The translations under genes and the position numbers were made by a program. Positions 1 to 5,454 of a DNA stretch of 7,695 nt are shown piece by piece. The stretch comes from Chamaesiphon sp. Lineage in GTDB: Bacteria > Cyanobacteriota > Cyanobacteriia > Cyanobacteriales > Chamaesiphonaceae. The notes under the pieces are model-generated. The model was not told where the DNA came from and made no database searches. It saw nothing but the letters and a program-made list of their open reading frames with translations. The stretch is taken from positions 1 through 7,695 of the forward strand of contig JAJAZF010000427.1 in the NCBI GenBank assembly GCA_026785875.1, written 5' to 3'. Every line of letters begins with the position of its first letter. Within the stretch, counting starts at the first letter, position 1.

Positions 1-20
1 AGACAAGTAAAGCACCTTTT

Positions 21-79
21 CAAGACAGCGGCGTTTTTATTAGGGGGTTCCCCCCGAATAAAAAAACGACAAGACAGCG
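21..79. repeat. Hairpin flanked by a 10-bp direct repeat
   Basis: CAAGACAGCG occurs exactly at 21-30 and again at 70-79. Between the copies lies an inverted repeat. T34-T38 and ATT (39-41) pair with AAT (57-59) and the A-run 60-66, and G43-G47 pair with the C-run 50-55 around a tight loop. The T-run comes before the GC stem and the A-run after it, which is opposite to an intrinsic terminator and reads the same way on both strands. A hairpin bounded by a direct repeat could be the scar of a small palindromic element, with the 10-mer as target duplication, or simply a structured intergenic spacer. The repeat and hairpin are seen directly; the origin is inference. Confidence 0.5.
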
Positions 80-89
80 AATCATGAGA

Positions 90-134
90 GCGAAGTTGTT
101 AAGTGAGATTAAACTCCCTCTTAACAACTATCGC
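90..134. other. Imperfect inverted repeat (hairpin) upstream of xisH
   Basis: GCGAAGTTGTTAAG (90-103) pairs with CTTAACAACTATCGC (120-134). This gives a 14-bp stem interrupted only by an unpaired A130. GAG (105-107) and CTC (114-116) in the loop could extend it. No T-run follows the stem on either strand, so it is not an obvious intrinsic terminator. It ends about 105 bp before xisH and could be a leader structure, an RNA processing hairpin, or the end of an element lying to the left. Confidence 0.4.
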
Positions 135-238
135 ACCTTTAGGCAGGAGGCTCTAAACCCCTACTGTTTGGCAACAACTGACTCAGATTAAATTCAAGCA
201 AAAATAATTATCCAATCAAATTCTAACCCTAACCCAAT

Positions 239-655
239 ATGGCAAAAGACCTCTTTCACAACAACGTTAAAATCGCTCTCGAAAAAGATGGCTGGAAAAT
301 TACCCACGATCCCTATCAATTGCGCTATGGTATGGTTGATGTCTATATCGATCTCGCCGCCGAAGAAGCAATCGCTGCCGAGAAAGGAGGGCGTAAAATA
401 GCAGTAGAAGTGAAAAGCTTTGCGGGCGGCTCAACCATTTCTGAATTCCACACTGCCCTCGGTCAATTTTTAAATTATCGGATCGCTATAGAAGTATCCA
501 ATGAGCCAGAGCGCGTTCTTTATCTAGCCGTTCCCACAGATACCTATCAAATGTTTCTGAGATTTGAACCAGCGAAGACCGTAATTAAAAGGTATGAAGT
601 CCGATTAATTATTTACAGCCCAAACAATGAGGTAATCGACAAATGGATCGAATAA
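239..655 (+). CDS. xisH: XisH family protein (fdxN element excision controlling factor-like)
   Basis: This 138-residue protein matches the XisH family, named for a factor that, with XisF and XisI, controls excision of the fdxN element in heterocysts of Anabaena/Nostoc. Most cyanobacterial copies are not next to that element and have no settled function. Visible family features are the start MAKDLFHNNVKIALEKDGW, the central MVDVYIDL strand, KIAVEVKSF and the helix ALGQFLNYR. D34 (or D38) followed by E57-x-K59 and Q76 resembles a PD-(D/E)xK nuclease core; as I recall, Pfam places XisH in that superfamily, but activity here is inference. The length is usual for the family. The ATG at 239 has no clear Shine-Dalgarno sequence, which is common in cyanobacteria. 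The 3' end overlaps xisI by 13 bp, so the two are probably translated together. Confidence 0.93.
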   Translation: MAKDLFHNNVKIALEKDGWKITHDPYQLRYGMVDVYIDLAAEEAIAAEKGGRKIAVEVKSFAGGSTISEFHTALGQFLNYRIAIEVSNEPERVLYLAVPTDTYQMFLRFEPAKTVIKRYEVRLIIYSPNNEVIDKWIE

Positions 656-966
656 ATAAGTATCGTCAAATCGTGCATCAGTTTCTAGAAGATTTTGCTA
701 AAAATGATGCACATGCCCAACTTATTTTCGACATCGATCGCGATCGATATCTAGTCATGCACAACGAATGGCGCGATGACTATCGGATTTATGGTTGCGC
801 CATGCAGTTAGATATTATCGAAGGTCAAATTTGGATTCAACATAATAGTACCGAGATTTATATCGAGCGAGAACTGATTAAGCGGGATGTATCTCTTCAA
901 GATATCATTTTTGGATTTCGCTCCCCCAGCATCCGAAAACTTCTCGCAAATGTTAAAGTTACTTAA
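643..966 (+). CDS. xisI: XisI family protein
   Basis: This 107-residue protein matches the XisI family, the usual partner of XisH. Its ATG lies inside the last codons of xisH in another frame, giving a 13-bp overlap and suggesting translational coupling. Family hallmarks are the N-terminal helix with YRQIVHQFLEDFA, the strand YLVMHNEWRDDYRIYGC, then QLDIIEGQIWIQHNSTE and the C-terminal DIIFGFRSPSIRKL. The length is slightly short but within the usual range. XisI is a small alpha/beta protein with no known catalytic motif. Its constant pairing with a nuclease-like XisH would fit a partner or inhibitor role, but that is inference. A 16-bp perfect palindrome (733-748) of overlapping GATCG units lies inside the gene. 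Confidence 0.93.
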   Translation: MDRINKYRQIVHQFLEDFAKNDAHAQLIFDIDRDRYLVMHNEWRDDYRIYGCAMQLDIIEGQIWIQHNSTEIYIERELIKRDVSLQDIIFGFRSPSIRKLLANVKVT

Positions 967-974
967 AATATAGC

Positions 975-995
975 TGCTGGGCAGTACCCACCCTA
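975..995. repeat. Possible dispersed cyanobacterial repeat fragment
   Basis: Eight bases after the xisI stop the sequence reads TGCTGGGCAGTACCCACCCTA, with a small dyad TGGG/CCCA (978-981 and 987-990). From memory, close variants of GTAGGGTGGGCACTGCCCA recur in intergenic DNA of many cyanobacteria, so this may be a relic of such a repeat. Only one copy is in the window, so repetition cannot be shown here. A second weak dyad, GCGGT/ACCGC, lies at 1044-1062. Neither is followed by a T-run, so no standard terminator is evident between the convergent xisI and response regulator genes. Confidence 0.25.
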
Positions 996-1085
996 CAAAT
1001 CTACATGTGCGGCATACTTTTCAACCATTTATAAGATGCGTTAGCGGTTTTCAATTCACCGCGATCTAATTTATCCCAAGTGCGC

Positions 1086-1724
1086 TCAAATTACTAAATA
1101 AGTTCTGGCTAAAATCGCGGCTTGGGTTCGATCGCGTAAATTTAACCGATTTAAGATATTAGTCACATGATTTTTGACTGTACCTTCGGAGATGTATAGT
1201 TGCTGGGCAATCTCGCGATTATTGGCACCGACAGCAATCAGTTTTAATACCTCTAATTCGCGGGGAGTTAGTTCTGCCAACTCCGGTGGTAAGCTAATTT
1301 CAGGTCGATCGACACGATTGGCAATTACTTTTGCCATCATCCCTGGTGCCAAATGAGTATAACCAAGATTGACTGCTCGAATCGCTGTCGCAATTTCTTC
1401 GGAGGGAGTATCTTTAAGGAGATAACCTTTGGCACCAAATCTAATCGCTGCTGCCACATAAGTATCATCATCAAAGGTAGTCAGTACTAAAATATTCACA
1501 TGGGGAAATTGTTGACAAATTTCCTTAGTCGCTGTCACGCCATCCATAATCGGCATCCGAATATCCATCAATACCACATCCGGCTGGAGTTCTTTGACTC
1601 GATCGAGTGCAATTTGCCCATTCTGGGCTTCACCAACGATCTGGAGATCGGGTTCGAGTTCCAGCAGAGCTTTTAGCCCCTGACGAATCAGATGTCCATC
1701 GTCTACAATCAGGATCTTAATCAT
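1086..1724 (-). CDS. Two-component response regulator, NarL/FixJ (LuxR-HTH) family
   Basis: This 212-residue regulator has the usual family length and architecture. The receiver domain (about 1-120) shows the acidic pocket D8-D9, phosphoacceptor D54 in LMDIRMPIMDG, T82 and K104 in GYLLKD. A LuxR-type helix-turn-helix spans about 150-205, with LTPRELEVLKLIAVGANNRE followed by the recognition helix region ISEGTVKNHVTNIL. All key receiver residues are present, so it should be phosphorylated by the kinase encoded 16 bp upstream on the same strand and then bind DNA as a dimer. The 16-bp gap carries no Shine-Dalgarno sequence; translation probably depends on coupling or on a leader-independent mode. 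The divergent Spy-like gene across the kinase is the best candidate target by position. Family is certain; specific name and regulon are not. Confidence 0.95.
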   Translation of the reverse strand: MIKILIVDDGHLIRQGLKALLELEPDLQIVGEAQNGQIALDRVKELQPDVVLMDIRMPIMDGVTATKEICQQFPHVNILVLTTFDDDTYVAAAIRFGAKGYLLKDTPSEEIATAIRAVNLGYTHLAPGMMAKVIANRVDRPEISLPPELAELTPRELEVLKLIAVGANNREIAQQLYISEGTVKNHVTNILNRLNLRDRTQAAILARTYLVI

Positions 1725-1740
1725 GGGGGACAGGGGAGTA

Positions 1741-2991
1741 TTAGTAATGAACTAGAGGAATAATTACGACGATCTGACAACCTTCATTGGGCGCACTAAT
1801 AATCTCAAACTTGCCCTGTAATGATAGTACTCGTTCGCGCATTCCTTGTAAGCCAAATCCGGTCGTGTTATTGGTGGGAATAAAGCCGAGTCCATCATCC
1901 ACAAGGCGTAATTCGATCGCTGTAGTTAGAGTGTGAATGTCAATCTCGACTTTGCTAGCTTCTGCATGTTTGCTGATATTTGTCAATGCTTCTTGGATGA
2001 TGCGATAGATGATAGTTGCCACAGGTTGCGGCAGATTGGGCGGTAAATCCAGGTGGCATACTGGTTGAATATAGTTAGATAACCTAAATTCATCGGCTAA
2101 TTTATGAATTGCGGTGGGTAAATCTTGATTTTGGATGGGATCGGAGCGCAGAGTTGAAACAGATTGACGCACATCTTTTAAGGCGATCGAACCTAGTCGC
2201 TTGGCTTCTACTAAAACTTCACGAGATTTCTCTGGGTTGATGTGTGAGAGCTTCACTGCCATCTCCAAATGAAGATTGAGAGCCGTCAGGGAGTGTCCGA
2301 GGGAGTCGTGAATTTCTCTGGCAATCCGATTGCGCTCTTGTAAGCTGCCATTTTCCTCCGCTTTGAGTGCATAGGTGCGAATGCGTTGATTGGCGATTGC
2401 CAGTTCTTCTTTGGCAAGCTTTTCCGCCAAAATCCGATCTACTAACAATTGGAGGCTCAGTAATATCCCGCCAAATAACAATACAAAACCCCATCGAAAT
2501 CCATCTCGTCGAGCTGTCATTGCCGCAGAGGGGGAACGTTGCGATTGTTGAATGCGCGTAGTTCGATCGCCGCGATCGACTCCCGCCCTTGAATAGGAAC
2601 GTTGAGGAGGGGAAAATAAGTTGATCGTAATTAGACACAAACCAAATATGCCACCAGTAATCCACAACCGATATTGTCGCCCAAAAATTAGATAACTCCG
2701 AATCACCACAATAATATACAGCAAACCAATTGGACGCATCCCCATCGCCGCTGCTACGAAAATCGGGATGATTTGGGCGATCGTATAAATAACTTTAAGT
2801 GACAATTTACCTGAAGGTAGGCGCAATCCCATTACCGCTAGCAGCACCACAATCCCAATATTCAGCCATTTTGGTTCGAGTAATTGCCCATTATAGGGAG
2901 AGACTTCCAATGCCATCACCACTGCAAATAAAATCCACTCGATATATAGTAACGATCTCAGCGGATGGCGCATGAAAAATTCAATCTGCAT
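1741..2991 (-). CDS. Membrane sensor histidine kinase, HisKA_3 (NarL/DesK/LiaS-like) type
   Basis: This 416-residue kinase is the partner of the response regulator that follows it. The N-terminal half holds about six hydrophobic segments (near residues 14-30, 42-58, 66-87, 88-104, 109-126 and 167-184). There is no large extracellular domain, as in DesK-like sensors that read the state of the membrane. A linker helix (185-222) leads to the HisKA_3 dimerisation helix RIAREIHDSLGHS with phosphoacceptor H228. The ATPase domain has the N box around N338 (EALTNISKH), VDDGLGF (D365/D366, G367, G369) and GFGLQGMRERV (378-388). All catalytic boxes are intact. A hydrophilic, Arg/Ser-rich stretch (about 128-165) between the last two membrane segments is unusual. 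ATG at 2991 is used; an alternative ATG is residue 7 (2973). Neither has a clear ribosome binding site. Confidence 0.94.
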   Translation of the reverse strand: MQIEFFMRHPLRSLLYIEWILFAVVMALEVSPYNGQLLEPKWLNIGIVVLLAVMGLRLPSGKLSLKVIYTIAQIIPIFVAAAMGMRPIGLLYIIVVIRSYLIFGRQYRLWITGGIFGLCLITINLFSPPQRSYSRAGVDRGDRTTRIQQSQRSPSAAMTARRDGFRWGFVLLFGGILLSLQLLVDRILAEKLAKEELAIANQRIRTYALKAEENGSLQERNRIAREIHDSLGHSLTALNLHLEMAVKLSHINPEKSREVLVEAKRLGSIALKDVRQSVSTLRSDPIQNQDLPTAIHKLADEFRLSNYIQPVCHLDLPPNLPQPVATIIYRIIQEALTNISKHAEASKVEIDIHTLTTAIELRLVDDGLGFIPTNNTTGFGLQGMRERVLSLQGKFEIISAPNEGCQIVVIIPLVHY

Positions 2992-3037
2992 TCAAAATGG
3001 GTGATGAGGGTGGTGCGGATCTGGTTGGATTGATTAA

Positions 3038-3095
3038 GTAATAAGTAATGAGTAATAAGTAATGAGTAATGAGTAATGAGTAATGAGTAATGAGT
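3038..3095. repeat. Heptanucleotide tandem repeat, eight GTAATRA units
   Basis: Eight consecutive 7-bp units begin at 3038, 3045, 3052, 3059, 3066, 3073, 3080 and 3087, followed by a partial GT. Units 1 and 3 read GTAATAA and the other six read GTAATGA. Short heptamer arrays of this kind are typical of intergenic DNA in filamentous and some unicellular cyanobacteria. The array lies 47 bp upstream of the sensor kinase start, so slippage could alter spacing in its promoter or 5' leader. That effect is inference. Confidence 0.95.
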
Positions 3096-3252
3096 TTGCG
3101 ATCCAGGGATTCAAACCACAGAGCGATAACGATCGCACATGCTGGCTTTGGCTAATGACCCTTGTTACTTGGTAAATTTAGAGCTAGATCTAAAGTGGCG
3201 GATTCTCTTTCTTCTAACATAGCTGTATTTGTTCCCAAATGAGCGTTACCTT

Positions 3253-3284
3253 AGTCATGCTTTGAGCGAGTTAGATCCATGACT
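3253..3284. promoter_or_regulatory. Candidate operator: 7-bp inverted repeat upstream of Spy-like gene
   Basis: AGTCATG (3253-3259) and CATGACT (3278-3284) form a perfect inverted repeat with an 18-bp spacer, centre to centre 25 bp, about 78 bp before the Spy-like start. The place and symmetry suit a dimeric regulator such as the adjacent NarL-type protein. A 7-bp repeat can arise by chance in 370 bp, and no second copy is seen. Confidence 0.25.
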
Positions 3285-3361
3285 GGAGTAGGATTATTTG
3301 GTTAATCGATCGTGACTTTAGCTAGATGTGAAAATAGGGTTGGAACTCATAAGATCGAGAC

Positions 3362-4132
3362 ATGGAAATCAAATCTACATCCACATCAAACCACCCGAAT
3401 CCCACCATGCTCAATCAACTAGCTAAATTACTACCCCTACTGGCGATCGCGATTGCTGCACCAGTATTTGCTGCTAGTAACTATCCCCACCACAGCCAGG
3501 AGCGCGGACAGATCGCTAGAGGCGAGATGGGGAAACGGATGGACAATCTCAATCTCACTCCCGCGCAAAAGACCAAAATGGAGCAACTGCGGACATCTAC
3601 ACAGAGCCAGCTCGATGCAGTCCTAACGGACGAACAGCGTCAAAAACTTGCCCAAGTTAAAGCTCAACGTCAAGCCAACAAGCAAAGTGGCGGCATGAAT
3701 TTAACAGCAGACCAAAAGACCAAGCTTAAAGCCATTCGCGAAGCTAATCAAGCGCAATTTAAAGCGATTCTCACTCCCGCGCAACAAGCACAACTAGGGC
3801 AAGGTGGCGGTGAACGGGGCAAAGGTGGCTCAATGGCTCGGTTGAATCTCACTCCAGATCAAAAAGCCAAAATGGAGCAACTACGAGCATCTGCATGGAC
3901 TCAAATGGATGCAATCCTCACCCCCGCCCAACAACAGCAAGCTAAAGCGCGTCAAGATCGTCGCCAAGCAATGGGTGACACTTGGAAAAGCCTAAATTTG
4001 ACTACCGAGCAACAGGCAAGAATCAAAACTATTCGTCAATCTAGCGCACAACAGTTAAACGCAATTCTCACCCCAGAACAGCAAACCAAATTAAAATCTT
4101 CCAAACGCGCTCGAGGATATAACCCTGCATAG
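3362..4132 (+). CDS. Secreted Spy/CpxP-like protein with four LTxxQ helical repeats
   Basis: This 256-residue protein has a signal peptide: an n-region with K22, a hydrophobic core LLPLLAIAIAAPVF, and likely cleavage after VFA (residue 37). The mature part holds four units (about 63-96, 112-145, 161-194 and 211-244). Each opens with NLTxxQ and closes with LTxxQ about 24 residues later, so there are eight LTxxQ-type motifs. E. coli Spy and CpxP, periplasmic chaperone and stress proteins, carry one such pair in about 160 residues. The mature protein is rich in Q, K and A, has no cysteine, and is predicted helical. Units 1 and 3 share KMEQLR and units 2 and 4 share K-[AT]-IR, pointing to duplication of a two-unit block. 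The ATG at 3362 gives a long n-region; the ATG at 3407 (residue 16) gives a more typical signal peptide and may be the real start. The gene is divergent from the two-component system, a likely regulator. Confidence 0.87.
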   Translation: MEIKSTSTSNHPNPTMLNQLAKLLPLLAIAIAAPVFAASNYPHHSQERGQIARGEMGKRMDNLNLTPAQKTKMEQLRTSTQSQLDAVLTDEQRQKLAQVKAQRQANKQSGGMNLTADQKTKLKAIREANQAQFKAILTPAQQAQLGQGGGERGKGGSMARLNLTPDQKAKMEQLRASAWTQMDAILTPAQQQQAKARQDRRQAMGDTWKSLNLTTEQQARIKTIRQSSAQQLNAILTPEQQTKLKSSKRARGYNPA

Positions 4133-4168
4133 GTGCTCTATTTTTTCAAACTGTTAGTGGTGGGTCAA

Positions 4169-4212
4169 TATTTTTAAGGAGGCGATCGAATTCGATCGCC
4201 TCCTTAAAAATA
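4169..4212. repeat. Perfect 44-bp palindrome between convergent genes
   Basis: The two 22-base arms (4169-4190 and 4191-4212) are exact reverse complements, centred on GAATTC. The left arm reads T5-AAGGAGGCGATCGAA and the right arm mirrors it. It lies between the ends of the convergent Spy-like and thiO genes, where a bidirectional terminator is expected. In both reading directions, however, the T-run precedes the stem and the A-run follows it, so after CCTCCTT there are only two U residues and no U-tract. It may stop or stabilise transcripts by structure alone, or be a palindromic repeat element. Each arm contains GGCGATCG, a partial HIP1 motif. Confidence 0.9.
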
Positions 4213-4251
4213 GATAGCGATATTCTAAATTAACGATCTGGTTTTTAAAAA

Positions 4252-5340
4252 TTAAATCAACTCAAACCGTTGCCAGCTAAAAGAGGATAATAAATTATCG
4301 GCTTGCTGATGCCAGACTAAATCGGCGATTAACTTAGCCGTAATCGGTGCCAATAAAATCCCATTTCGGTAATGTCCAGTAGCTAAAGTCAGATTTGCAT
4401 CATTACTGGCTCCCAAAATTGGCAATTCATCGGGTGTCGCTGGACGAAATCCCCACCAAGTTTCGTGAATGGGGAAATCTCGGAGCGAGGGAAACAATCG
4501 GATGGCATTAGTCATCAGTCGATCGACACCCTGGAGGGTATTGTGCGCGGCAAACCCGACATATTCACTAGTGGCACCAATAATAATTCTGCCATCTTGA
4601 CGCGGCACAATGTAGATTTCCTCACCAAATAAGACTTGTCTGAGCGGTAAATTGTCTCGGCGATCGCTCGGCACTAATACCGATAACATTTGCCCCTTTC
4701 TAGGTACGATCGGCAGCGGTAATAGTTGTTGAGACCAAGCACCTGTTGCCAAAATATAATGCTGTGCAGACATTTCCCCCTGACTTGTCTCTAGATGCGT
4801 CACTCGTCCCTGACTGCGATGAATAGTGGTAACTTCTACCCCGTCTTGGAACTTCACGCCGAGGGATTGACTGGCAATCAGCAGCGATCGCATCAAGGCT
4901 CGATTATCAACTTGTCCGTCGGCTGGATGCCAATAGCCACCGACAACAGACTCACCCAAACCAGCTTGGCGATCGTGGATCGATCGAGTATCTAACCAAT
5001 CGCTCCCCTGCTCATCGGTATAACGTGGGGCTAAAATTCCCGATTGCCAATAACCCGCATCTACTCCCGAAATTGACTCAATTTTTTGAACCCATTTAGG
5101 ATACAAATCTCGACTAGCCAAACACAAATCCAGCATCGCTCCGGCGGGAATTTGTTCGGCTTGCGGTGCCAACATTCCCGCAGCGGCATGACCTGCGGCA
5201 GCTTTGAAGCTTTGACACAAAATCGTAACTTCTGCGCCTAGCAGACGCAATTCTATCGCAGTGGCTAAACCAATTACACCACCACCAATGACAATTATTT
5301 CACTACCAGACTGCATCGATCGATTTCCCACAGCCGACAC
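4252..5340 (-). CDS. thiO: Glycine oxidase ThiO (FAD-dependent, thiamine thiazole synthesis)
   Basis: ThiO oxidises glycine with O2 to dehydroglycine (iminoacetate) and H2O2; dehydroglycine is the substrate that ThiG uses to build the thiazole of thiamine. The 362-residue length fits a stand-alone DAO-family enzyme. The FAD-binding Rossmann motif is IIVIGGGVIG (15-24) with acceptor region AAAGHAAAGMLAP (47-59). ATGAWS (198-203) lies in the second FAD-contact segment. Near the C terminus are GFRPATPDELPILG (297-310) and ATGHYRNGILLAP (320-332); R299 and R325 sit where B. subtilis glycine oxidase binds the substrate carboxylate (R302 and R329). The longest start is GTG at 5340, preceded by a weak GAGG; ATG at 5316 (residue 9) begins just before the Rossmann strand and is equally plausible. 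Some cyanobacteria fuse ThiO to ThiG; no ThiG domain is attached here. The gene follows the flavoprotein gene by 114 bp. Confidence 0.88.
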   Translation of the reverse strand: MSAVGNRSMQSGSEIIVIGGGVIGLATAIELRLLGAEVTILCQSFKAAAGHAAAGMLAPQAEQIPAGAMLDLCLASRDLYPKWVQKIESISGVDAGYWQSGILAPRYTDEQGSDWLDTRSIHDRQAGLGESVVGGYWHPADGQVDNRALMRSLLIASQSLGVKFQDGVEVTTIHRSQGRVTHLETSQGEMSAQHYILATGAWSQQLLPLPIVPRKGQMLSVLVPSDRRDNLPLRQVLFGEEIYIVPRQDGRIIIGATSEYVGFAAHNTLQGVDRLMTNAIRLFPSLRDFPIHETWWGFRPATPDELPILGASNDANLTLATGHYRNGILLAPITAKLIADLVWHQQADNLLSSFSWQRFELI

Positions 5341-5454
5341 TTTGCCTCATCTGCACTCAATGCGATCGAGTTTAACTCAGATTTCGATCGGATTGGCAGA
5401 AACTAACGCGATCGGTCAGATCCGCCAACGCCAACAGTGCAAGCTGTCAACTGT

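Larger units (their letters stand above)
2992..3361. promoter_or_regulatory. Divergent intergenic region between sensor kinase and Spy-like gene
   Basis: These 370 bp separate two divergently transcribed genes and must hold promoters for both, but I see no sigma70-type -35/-10 pair good enough to assign. Contents, from the kinase side, are a 7-bp tandem repeat (3038-3095), a GCGAT-CGATCGC dyad near 3122-3137, the palindrome TAGATCTA (3185-3192) and a 7-bp inverted repeat (3253-3284). No open reading frame of useful length lies within it. Confidence 0.5.

Noticed and set aside
1044..1062. Intrinsic terminator between xisI and the response regulator gene
   Set aside because: The stem is only 5 bp with a 9-base loop, and there is no U-tract in the direction of either gene.
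2219..2665. 148-residue open frame on the minus strand inside the sensor kinase gene
   Set aside because: It overlaps the kinase in another frame, and the kinase frame carries all histidine kinase boxes. The alternative product has no recognisable motif.
3038..3095. CRISPR array
   Set aside because: The units are only 7 bp, contiguous and without spacers, and no cas gene is present.
3105..3122. tRNA-like T-loop GGATTCAAACC
   Set aside because: The flanking bases do not form a 5-bp T-stem on either strand, and no acceptor or anticodon arm could be built around it.
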